From Bacteroidales bacterium (GTDB lineage: Bacteria; Bacteroidota; Bacteroidia; Bacteroidales; UBA932), in assembly GCA_017454335.1 (NCBI GenBank), contig JAFTDE010000057.1:1-56219 (forward strand): DNA of 56,219 nucleotides, given 5' to 3'. Position numbers and translations under genes: made by a program. Below the pieces are notes generated by a model. That model worked only from the letters and a program-made list of their open reading frames with translations, did no database searches and was not told where the DNA came from. Positions 1 to 6,914 of this stretch are shown in pieces. Positions within the stretch are counted from its first letter, which is position 1; every line of letters starts with the position of its first letter.

Positions 1-140
1 CGGCTGCTGCCCGGCCAGCTGCGGTCAAAGCTCACGTCATACCACACCTGGGCCATCAGGATGATGAACACCGAGAAGGAGATGACGAGTCCCAAAAGGC
101 CGATTGCGGCGCTCATCCGTTTACGGAACCAGGGTTTCAT
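1..140 (-). CDS. ABC transporter permease (MacB/FtsX-like), N-terminal fragment
   Basis: The first 46 codons of a membrane protein that continues beyond the left edge. It begins MKPWFRKRMSAAIGLLGLVI and has one hydrophobic segment at about residues 10-30, followed by a WYDVSFDR-like stretch. This matches the N-terminus of the other permease in this operon (WWDFRYDR after its first membrane helix), so it is probably a second MacB_PCD/FtsX permease. It starts 11 bases after the ATPase stop and is the last visible gene of the exporter operon. The function is assigned by paralogy to its neighbour; the catalytic and C-terminal parts are not in view. Confidence 0.75.
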   Translation of the reverse strand, partial: MKPWFRKRMSAAIGLLGLVISFSVFIILMAQVWYDVSFDRSWPGSS

Positions 141-151
141 AAGGTGCTTGA

Positions 152-832
152 TTACAGTTCGTTCTTGACGTCGGAGACGATCTGGCCGTCGAAGAGGTCG
201 ATGGTGCGCTGGGCGCAGGCAGCGTCTTTTGGCGAGTGGGTCACCATGACGATGGTGGTGCCGTCCTGGTTGAGTTCTTTCAGCAAGTCCATCACCTCCT
301 TGCCGTTCTTGGAGTCGAGGTTACCGGTGGGCTCATCCGCGAGGATCAGCTTCGGGCCGGCCACGACGGCACGAGCGATGGCGACGCGCTGCTGCTGGCC
401 GCCGGAGAGCTGTTGCGGGAAGTGGTTGGCGCGGTGGCTGATGGCCATGCGCTTCATGATCTCGGTGACCTTGGCCTTACGCTCGCTGGCACTGATGTCC
501 AGGTAGCGCAGCGGCAGTTCGATGTTCTCGTAAACATTCAGCTCGTCGATGAGATTGAAGCTCTGGAATACAAAACCGATGTTCCCTTTGCGGAATTTTG
601 TGCGCTCTTTCTCCTTGAGGTTCGCCACCTCGGTGCCCAGGAGTTCATAGCTGCCGCTGGTCGGATTGTCCAGCAGGCCCAGAATGTTCAGCAGCGTGGA
701 CTTGCCGCAGCCCGAGGGGCCCATGATGGCGACGAACTCGCCGTCCTTGATTTCAAAGCTGACGCCATTGAGCGCCGTGGTCTCGATCTCTTCCGTCCGG
801 AAGATCTTGGAAAGGTTGGTAACTTTAATCAT
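152..832 (-). CDS. ABC transporter ATP-binding protein (MacB/LolD-like)
   Basis: A 226-residue nucleotide-binding subunit that would power the two adjacent permeases. Visible motifs are Walker A GPSGCGKST at about residues 38-46, the Q-loop (FVFQSFNLI), the signature LSGGQQQR, and Walker [14 protein letters not shown] with its catalytic Glu. The LNVYENIELPL stretch and the DEPTGNLDS wording are typical of the MacB/LolD/FtsE group of mechanotransmission ABC systems. It lies between two FtsX-like permeases and downstream of tolC and adaptor genes, so export across the envelope is likelier than lipoprotein release. The substrate cannot be read from sequence. Confidence 0.92.
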   Translation of the reverse strand: MIKVTNLSKIFRTEEIETTALNGVSFEIKDGEFVAIMGPSGCGKSTLLNILGLLDNPTSGSYELLGTEVANLKEKERTKFRKGNIGFVFQSFNLIDELNVYENIELPLRYLDISASERKAKVTEIMKRMAISHRANHFPQQLSGGQQQRVAIARAVVAGPKLILADEPTGNLDSKNGKEVMDLLKELNQDGTTIVMVTHSPKDAACAQRTIDLFDGQIVSDVKNEL

Positions 833-864
833 GATTATTGGGTTTTAATTTTGTTTGTTCAATA

Positions 865-894
865 ATGTCAGGCCCGACCTGATCGGGCATCTCT
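865..894. repeat. Palindromic element PAL, copy 1 (intergenic)
   Basis: Core GCCCGACCTGATCGGGC at 872-888, with GGGCATCTCT on the right flank. It touches the stop codon of the upstream permease gene inside the exporter operon. On the minus strand no T-run follows the hairpin, so it does not look like an intrinsic terminator. It is one of at least eight related copies in the window. Confidence 0.8.
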
Positions 895-3214
895 ACTCTG
901 TTTTCAGCGATTCGGTGGGGTTGGCGCTGGCGGCACGCCAGGCCTGGAGGACGACCGTGACGAGCGTGATGCAGATCACGATCACGAAGGCCAGGACGAA
1001 GATCCATACGGGGATGGTGGTCCGGAAGGCGAACTGCTCCAGCCAGCGCCGGCAAATGGCCAGTGCAATGGGCGCCGCGATGACAAATCCGATCCCGGCG
1101 AGGATCAGGTACTTCCATCCGATCTGGGTCAGGATGTCCCGCAGGGTCGCGCCGTTGACCTTGCGTATTGCGATTTCCTTACGCATAAAGCGCGAATCCA
1201 GCCACACCAGGCCCAGGATTCCGATCAGCGTGATGATCAGTGAAAGGATGGACGACATGCGGATCAGCCGCGTCTGGCGGGTCTCCTGTTCGTAGAGTTT
1301 TTCCAAGTCTTCGTCAAGGAATCCCGTCTCAATCTCCTGAAGATCAATCCGCGGTTTCATCGTGTGGTAAATATTGCGTGCCTTATCCAAAATGGCCGCA
1401 GCATCGGCATTCGGCTCGATCCGCATCATGAAAGAACTGGCATTGTAATTCTCGTGGACAAACAGAACCAGCGGAGAATAATCATTTTCCAGGGTTCTGG
1501 CATTGAAATTCTTCAGGATGCCGATAATGGTAAACTCTCGCTTGCCCGTGAATTGATTGATTGTCGAGCCGATTTCATAGTTGGGCAGGGCCTCGTGGAA
1601 GGATTCGTTGATGAGCGCAACAAACTCCTCGCCCGGCTGGGGCATGCGTCCGTCTGCCAATTGCAGATGGAAGAATTCCGGGTATTCCGGGAATATGTCC
1701 CTGAAACTGAATACGACAACCCTGTCCCCCTCCCGGATTTCGCTGGTTGATGAATTGTGCTGGACCATCGGGGATTCGCCCCGGGTGACACCCACGACCC
1801 CGGGAATATTCTTCAGCTCGGCCGCCACGTCCGCCACCCTCGTATACATGTGGGACTCCATCTTCAGCACATAGTCGTGGTCGAAGCCCAACTGGTTGTT
1901 GTTTACCATGTAAGAGGTCTGCCGCTGGAGCATCATGGCGCATATCAGGAAAATGAAGGACAGGACAAACTGGAATACGGTCGTTACGGTCCGTAGCCCA
2001 CCACCCTTCGCCGACAGGGCGAAGGAGCCCTTCAGTACTAGCGCCGGTTGGAACGACGTGCTGTACAGCGCAGGAGCGAGTCCTGCCAGGATGGCGAGCA
2101 CCAGCGCAGCGGCAGCCCCGATCCACAGGACGGCAGTGTTCTTCTCGGGGGTCATGTTCCAGGACAGGTACGTGCCCCATTGGGTGCCACTGATGGATTT
2201 CATAGCCAGCACGCCGATCAGGTAGGCTGCGCCCACCAGAACCAGTGCCTGGACCAGTTGCCGCAGGATCAGCGCCCCGCGCGAGGAGCCGAACACTTTC
2301 CGGGTGTTGATGTCCCGGATGCGGAACGGAATGGCTGCCATGGCGAAATTGACATAATTGAACCCGGCGATCAGCAGGAACAGCACGGCGATGGACAACA
2401 GGATCAGGCAGAGGGTCCGGTTGCCGCCAAAGCTGTAGCCTCCTGGATTCACGTCCTTCTCAAACCAGGATTCGTGGATTTGCGTCAGGCGGTATCCGCT
2501 CTGGCTTTTAACCAACTGGACTTTCGCAACGGCCTCCCGAACAGCGACCAGATCGGCGCCGTGGGCTAGTTTAAAATAACCCCGGTGCGGGCTATGGTTC
2601 GGCAGGCTCATGTCGTCTTCCCCTTCATGCAGGAGAAAGCCGTTGATCATGGTTTCGTTCTGCTGCCGGTCCTTGTATATGCCGGTGATGCGATATTCGT
2701 CCTGCTCCAGATAAGTTATGATTTCCCCGATGGGATTGCGGTTCGGGAAATAGGTTTTAGCCGCAGATTCCGAAATCAGGGCATCGCCCGCTTTGACAAA
2801 ATCTTCCTTGCGGCCTTCCACCAGGGTGACATTGAAAACGTCCAGTACGGATGTTTCCGTGTTGGCATAATTGGCGCCATAGGCCTTCTGCCACGCTCCC
2901 TGTGCATCTTTAAATCGGATGAAACCATTCGGGTCATTTTTGTATGCAGTAAAATCGCATCCGGCCACAATGTCCGGTGAACTGTCCACGATCATCGGAA
3001 TCAGCGGCCGGAGGACCCGGTCATCATACTTGCCCTCGTATAAAGGATGAGGTGTCTCCACAATGTACACATCCTTTCCGCCCTTAAACCGGTCGTAGCG
3101 GAAATCCCACCAGACCTGGCTGAGCAGGATCAAGAAAATGGAGAATGCGATCCCCAGGCCGATGAGGTTCATCAGGGCTGGGAACCAGCGGGTTTTGATC
3201 TTTAGTAGTTGCAT
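893..3214 (-). CDS. ABC transporter permease, MacB/FtsX family
   Basis: A 773-residue membrane protein, the usual length for the Bacteroidota two-domain FtsX-type permeases. It has one N-terminal membrane helix (about 14-34), a large periplasmic MacB_PCD-like region, three helices near 275-390, a second set starting near 410, a second periplasmic region, and three C-terminal helices ending in the typical ASANPTESLKTE tail. Motifs such as GFNYVNFA and IAIRKVNGAT are characteristic of this family. It forms an operon with the adaptor (13 bases upstream) and the ATPase (60 bases downstream, after a palindromic element). It probably passes ATP-driven motion to a TolC-linked adaptor; the substrate is unknown. 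Confidence 0.9.
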   Translation of the reverse strand: MQLLKIKTRWFPALMNLIGLGIAFSIFLILLSQVWWDFRYDRFKGGKDVYIVETPHPLYEGKYDDRVLRPLIPMIVDSSPDIVAGCDFTAYKNDPNGFIRFKDAQGAWQKAYGANYANTETSVLDVFNVTLVEGRKEDFVKAGDALISESAAKTYFPNRNPIGEIITYLEQDEYRITGIYKDRQQNETMINGFLLHEGEDDMSLPNHSPHRGYFKLAHGADLVAVREAVAKVQLVKSQSGYRLTQIHESWFEKDVNPGGYSFGGNRTLCLILLSIAVLFLLIAGFNYVNFAMAAIPFRIRDINTRKVFGSSRGALILRQLVQALVLVGAAYLIGVLAMKSISGTQWGTYLSWNMTPEKNTAVLWIGAAAALVLAILAGLAPALYSTSFQPALVLKGSFALSAKGGGLRTVTTVFQFVLSFIFLICAMMLQRQTSYMVNNNQLGFDHDYVLKMESHMYTRVADVAAELKNIPGVVGVTRGESPMVQHNSSTSEIREGDRVVVFSFRDIFPEYPEFFHLQLADGRMPQPGEEFVALINESFHEALPNYEIGSTINQFTGKREFTIIGILKNFNARTLENDYSPLVLFVHENYNASSFMMRIEPNADAAAILDKARNIYHTMKPRIDLQEIETGFLDEDLEKLYEQETRQTRLIRMSSILSLIITLIGILGLVWLDSRFMRKEIAIRKVNGATLRDILTQIGWKYLILAGIGFVIAAPIALAICRRWLEQFAFRTTIPVWIFVLAFVIVICITLVTVVLQAWRAASANPTESLKTE

Positions 3215-3226
3215 ATCTTTTCTAAT

Positions 3227-4507
3227 TTAAAACACCAACACATCACTGTCACCATAATTGTCATATCCGGAGGTGATCACCCTCTCTCCGGGCTCCAGGC
3301 CCTCGAGGACCTCGTAATACTGCGGATTCTGACGGCCGATGCGGATCTCTCTTTTGACGGCTTTGTTGCCCTCTTTGTTAACGACGTAAATCCATTTTCC
3401 GCCGGTCTTTTGGTAGAAGGTTCCGCGGGGGATGATCACCGCTTCTTCGCTCTGGCCCAGCTGGAGGTTGAGGTAGTAGGTCTGGCCGCTGCGGATGTTG
3501 TCGGGCTGGGCCCCGTCAAACTTGAAATCGGCCTTGAACTTGCCTTCGCGCACCTCGGGGTAGACCTTGCGGATGACCATCGAGAAGGTCTCGCCCTGGC
3601 GCTCGAAGGTCGCCTCCAGGCCCGCGTCCACACGGTCGATGTAGTGCTCGTCGATCTGGGCTTCCACCTTGTAGGTGCCCACGGAGTTGATTTGGCCGAT
3701 CTTGGTGCCGGAAGCGATGCTCTGGCCCAGGACTACGTCCAGCAGGCCCAGTTCGCCGTCGATCGGGGCCTTGACGATGAGGTTGCTCTTCCGCTTGCGG
3801 ATCATTTGCATGTTCAGCAGCATGTTCTCCAGCGATTCCTCCATGCGGTTGATCTGGGTGCCGCGGTAGAGGCTGTCCTGTTTGGAGCGCTCGCGGATCA
3901 GGTCGTATTTTTGGCAGGCCAGCCGATAGTCTTCTTCGGCCTTCAAGTATTCCTCCCGGGCGATGAGTTGATCTTCGTAGAGGGCCTTCTGTTGTTCATA
4001 AGCACGCATCAGACGTTCCACCTGGGTGCCGTATTCCAGCTGGTTCTGGCGCACGTCCAGCCGCTGCTGCTCCATCTGGATCTGGGTGTTGCGCAGAATG
4101 TTCTCCTTCTCGGCCAGGTCGGCTTCAGCGTTCAGTATCTGCAGGTCCAGGTTGTCGTTGCTGAGGACCAGGATGGGGTCGCCGGCCTTGAGGGTCGCGC
4201 CCTCTTCGATGAGGATCTTCTCCACGATGCCGCCCTCCTGCGGGGACAGCTGGACCGTCGTCATCGGCAGGACCTTGCCGCTGATGCGGATGTAGTCGTT
4301 GAACTCGCCGCGCACGGCGGTTGCGACCGTGACCGTGCTGCCGTCCACGCGCAGGGTTTTGGCGTTGGGGCGGGCGATCAGGTAGATGATGAACGCAGCC
4401 AGCAGCGCTCCCAGCCACCACGGCAGGGCTTTGCGGGTGAACGCCACCCGCCATCCGGTTTTCTTCTCGATAATTCTGTCCATACTCATATTCTTGCCTC
4501 CCATCAT
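3227..4507 (-). CDS. HlyD/MacA-family periplasmic adaptor
   Basis: A 426-residue membrane-fusion protein joining the inner-membrane ABC exporter to the TolC channel. It has a cytoplasmic N-terminus, one membrane helix at about 30-48 (PWWLGALLAAFIIYLIA), a lipoyl/barrel-sandwich start (VLPMTTVQLSPQEGGIVEKI), a long alpha-helical hairpin at about 115-235 rich in Glu/Gln/Leu, the return lipoyl half (IVKAPIDGELGLLDV), and beta-barrel and membrane-proximal domains. The start overlaps the tolC stop by one base. ATG codons at 4489 and 4483 are alternative starts that would keep the membrane helix. Confidence 0.9.
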   Translation of the reverse strand: MMGGKNMSMDRIIEKKTGWRVAFTRKALPWWLGALLAAFIIYLIARPNAKTLRVDGSTVTVATAVRGEFNDYIRISGKVLPMTTVQLSPQEGGIVEKILIEEGATLKAGDPILVLSNDNLDLQILNAEADLAEKENILRNTQIQMEQQRLDVRQNQLEYGTQVERLMRAYEQQKALYEDQLIAREEYLKAEEDYRLACQKYDLIRERSKQDSLYRGTQINRMEESLENMLLNMQMIRKRKSNLIVKAPIDGELGLLDVVLGQSIASGTKIGQINSVGTYKVEAQIDEHYIDRVDAGLEATFERQGETFSMVIRKVYPEVREGKFKADFKFDGAQPDNIRSGQTYYLNLQLGQSEEAVIIPRGTFYQKTGGKWIYVVNKEGNKAVKREIRIGRQNPQYYEVLEGLEPGERVITSGYDNYGDSDVLVF

Positions 4508-5862
4508 TACTGGTTGATATAATCGATTCCGTTGTAGTACCGGACCACTGCCAGCTTGATCAGGTACTGGTACAGGCTGTTCAGGCGGTCGGTGCCGGCA
4601 CGGAGGTAGTTGTTCGCTGCGGTCTGGTACTCCAGCGGCGAGATCAGCCCCTCCTCCAGTTTACGGGTGTGCATGGCGTAAGCCTCTTCCTGTACGGCGG
4701 CCTTGCGATCCGCCTGTTCGAACGCGGCTGCGGCGCCGTCACAGTCCTGGATGGCCCGCCGGATCTCCGAAGCCACGTCGCGCTGGGTCTGGTCGTAATT
4801 GGCCTCGGCCCGCGCCAGGGCGCTCCGTTTGCGTGCGATGTTCGACTGGCGCGACAGGCGGTTGAAAATCGGGATGCTGACGGACAGGGACACATATTCA
4901 CCGCCGTTCCGTCGGAGCAGATCCCAGTACGGCACCTGCTGGGTCCCCTGGAAGGAATAGTAGCTGGTACTCCAGCCGCCGCCCAGACTGACTGTCGGCA
5001 GCAGCTGCCACCGGGCGGTTTTGAGGTCCAGCCGGGCGTTCTCCACGCTCCACGCGGCCAGTTGCACGGCGGGGTTGTGCGCCAGGGCGGCCTCAAGGGC
5101 CTCTTCGGGGAAGGGACCCCCGGTCCAGCCGGGAACGGCGTCATGCCCGACCTGATCGGGCATCTCTTCCGCAATCACCAACGGTTCCCCCACCGGCCAA
5201 AACAACAGATCCTCCAATTTGACCCGCTGGTCGTCCAGCATGTTGCGGGACCGGACCAGATCGTAACGCCGGTCGGCCAGGTCGGCCTCCAGCTGGATCA
5301 CGTCCGAATGGCTCTTGAGGCCCAACGCTTCTTCGCGGCTGGCCTTTTCCAGCAAGCGTTCCGCCACGGCGGCCTGCCGCTCCTGGGCCTCAGCCATCTG
5401 CTGGTAGTACAGCACGTTGTAGTAGGCCTCCATTACCGCAAGGCAGAGGTCCGCCTCGGTCTGTTTCTCTTTGGTCTGGCCCATCTTGAGCGCTGTCTGG
5501 GAAATCTTGAGATTGTTGACGGCGGAAAAGCCGTTGAACAGGGTCATGGATGCCGACAGGTTGTATCCGTTGCTGAAAGAAACCGTGTTGATGTAGGTGT
5601 TGGTTTCGGGGTCGATGTTGCGGCCGAAACTGTACGAAGCGGACATTCCGCTGTTGATCGACGGCAGGAAAACGGCCAGGATGGCGTTGCGCCGGTCGAT
5701 GCGGGCGTCGTTGACATCCGCCTGCTGGATCCGCATCTTGGTCGAATTGGATATCGCATACGCCATGCAGTCACGCAGGGTCATTACCTGGGCCCGCAAT
5801 GTCGCAGCGGTTGCGAGCCCAGTCATGATTGCCAAAAAGAATAAGAAACGACTCTTCTTCAT
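4507..5862 (-). CDS. TolC-family outer-membrane efflux channel
   Basis: A 451-residue TolC-type protein with signal peptide MKKSRFLFFLAIMTGLATAA, two long coiled-coil regions and internal duplication (LRDCMAYAISNSTKM in the first half, ALAHNPAVQLAAWSVENA in the second). The reading frame extends to an ATG at 5880, but the predicted sigma-54 start site falls at about 5881 and the signal peptide begins at 5862, so 5862 is preferred. It is first in the exporter operon. A palindromic element at 5143-5163 is translated in frame as EEMPDQVGHDAVPG, between the two homologous halves. Confidence 0.92.
   Translation of the reverse strand: MKKSRFLFFLAIMTGLATAATLRAQVMTLRDCMAYAISNSTKMRIQQADVNDARIDRRNAILAVFLPSINSGMSASYSFGRNIDPETNTYINTVSFSNGYNLSASMTLFNGFSAVNNLKISQTALKMGQTKEKQTEADLCLAVMEAYYNVLYYQQMAEAQERQAAVAERLLEKASREEALGLKSHSDVIQLEADLADRRYDLVRSRNMLDDQRVKLEDLLFWPVGEPLVIAEEMPDQVGHDAVPGWTGGPFPEEALEAALAHNPAVQLAAWSVENARLDLKTARWQLLPTVSLGGGWSTSYYSFQGTQQVPYWDLLRRNGGEYVSLSVSIPIFNRLSRQSNIARKRSALARAEANYDQTQRDVASEIRRAIQDCDGAAAAFEQADRKAAVQEEAYAMHTRKLEEGLISPLEYQTAANNYLRAGTDRLNSLYQYLIKLAVVRYYNGIDYINQ
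5143..5163. repeat. Palindromic element PAL, copy 2 (inside tolC)
   Basis: Core GCCCGACCTGATCGGGC with the flanks GGCGTCAT and CATCTC, so it has the same orientation as copy 1. It lies inside the tolC reading frame and is translated (minus strand) as MPDQVGH without a stop or frameshift. Confidence 0.85.
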
Positions 5863-5890
5863 CCTATGATTGTTTAACAACTCCGAGGCC

Positions 5891-5908
5891 CGGCATTTGC
5901 TGTGCCAA
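5891..5908 (-). promoter_or_regulatory. Sigma-54 (-24/-12) promoter of exporter operon
   Basis: On the minus strand the sequence reads TTGGCACAGCAAATGCCG: GG at 5906-5905 and GC at 5894-5893, with exactly ten bases between. It matches TGGCAC-N5-TTGC at all positions except one (ATGC). Transcription would begin near 5881. An NtrC-class activator is encoded just upstream and its probable sites lie 50-120 bases away. Confidence 0.8.
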
Positions 5909-5962
5909 AATGGTTAAACAATTGATTATCAGGATGAAGCGGCTACTGCTGCGCCCGCGATA

Positions 5963-5981
5963 GTGTAAAAAACCTTTACAC
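5963..5981. promoter_or_regulatory. Activator binding site 1 upstream of exporter operon
   Basis: A perfect 19-base inverted repeat, GTGTAAA-aaacc-TTTACAC, centred about 66 bases upstream of the sigma-54 -24 element. The same TGTAAA-N5-TTTACA pattern recurs at 5996 and in front of the activator gene, so it is inferred to be the activator's enhancer site. A lone TTTACA half-site lies at 5985-5990. Confidence 0.75.
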
Positions 5982-5995
5982 TTCTTTACACCTTT

Positions 5996-6012
5996 TGTAA
6001 AACCCCTTTACA
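5996..6012. promoter_or_regulatory. Activator binding site 2 upstream of exporter operon
   Basis: TGTAAA-acccc-TTTACA, with the same five-base spacing as site 1 and its centre 32 bases (about three helical turns) from that of site 1. Paired phased sites are typical of enhancers for NtrC-class activators. Confidence 0.75.
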
Positions 6013-6038
6013 TCCGTCTTTCCGGACCTGCACAACGA

Positions 6039-6914
6039 CTATCGGAAGCGGAGTTCGAAAATGGTTTGGTGGAGGTCGCTGCGGACCAGGTCGATGCTGC
6101 CGTTGTGGTTCCGCATGATCTGGCGGGAAATCGACAGGCCGATGCCCGACCCCTCCTTCTTGGTGGTGTAGAAAGGAATGAAAATCTGTTCCTGGGCCGA
6201 GACCGGGATGGGTTCGCCGTCATTGGCCACCTGGATGACAATTTCGTCATCCTTGTCCATCCAGGCACGGATTCCGATGTGTTTCGCCCCAGCTTGCAGG
6301 GCATTCTTGATGAGGTTGATGAGAATCTGCGAAATCTGGCCCTCGTCGGCGTAGATCATCAGGTCCGGGGATTCCGCCTGAAAAACGCACTCCGCGCCGC
6401 AGGACGCGAGGAACTCGCGGTTGAGTCCAATCACGCTGTCCATCAATTCCTGCAGGGCCAGCGCCTTGCGCACGGGCCGGGCAATGCCGGAGAGTTGCCG
6501 GTAGGTCTGCACGAATTCGATCAGGTTTTTCGAGGAATCGGAGATGGTCTCCAGCCCGGCTTTGATGTCCAGCTCGCTGTGCCCGTTCTCATCCACGGAC
6601 TGGGCCATGGCGTCGCTCAGGGACGCGATGGGCGACACCGTGTTCATGATTTCGTGGGTCAGCACGCGGATCAGTTTGGTCCAGGAGTCCTGTTCGTGCT
6701 GTTCCCGCTGCTTCTCGAAAATGGTCCGGATGCGGTTCAGCGTGCGGTTAAACCGGCTGGTGTCCTGGAAGCGGAAGTTCAACTCGCCGTCCTCCAGCGC
6801 GTCCATCATATAGGCTACTTTCCGGATGTCCCGGCGGCGGGTCCGGAGCGTGGCGATCACCGCCACGACAACCGCGACGCCGACGACGATCAATATGACT
6901 TGCCAGAGGGGCAT
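6039..6914 (-). CDS. Sensor histidine kinase (two-component system)
   Basis: A 291-residue membrane kinase that presumably phosphorylates the adjacent sigma-54 activator. It has one N-terminal helix (about 3-23), a short linker, the dimerisation/H-box region LTHEIMNTVSP with His87, the N-box NLIKNALQ near 201-208, a degenerate G1 box (NDGEPI) and the G2 box GSGIGLSISRQI near 255-266. No periplasmic or PAS sensor domain is present and the protein is shorter than usual, so the signal is probably sensed at the membrane or via a partner. The start overlaps the regulator stop by one base. The reading direction leads into the exporter operon. Confidence 0.93.
   Translation of the reverse strand: MPLWQVILIVVGVAVVVAVIATLRTRRRDIRKVAYMMDALEDGELNFRFQDTSRFNRTLNRIRTIFEKQREQHEQDSWTKLIRVLTHEIMNTVSPIASLSDAMAQSVDENGHSELDIKAGLETISDSSKNLIEFVQTYRQLSGIARPVRKALALQELMDSVIGLNREFLASCGAECVFQAESPDLMIYADEGQISQILINLIKNALQAGAKHIGIRAWMDKDDEIVIQVANDGEPIPVSAQEQIFIPFYTTKKEGSGIGLSISRQIMRNHNGSIDLVRSDLHQTIFELRFR

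Noticed and set aside
865-894. PAL copy 1 as an intrinsic terminator inside the exporter operon
   Set aside because: No T-run follows the hairpin on the minus strand, and the downstream ATPase is needed by the same exporter.
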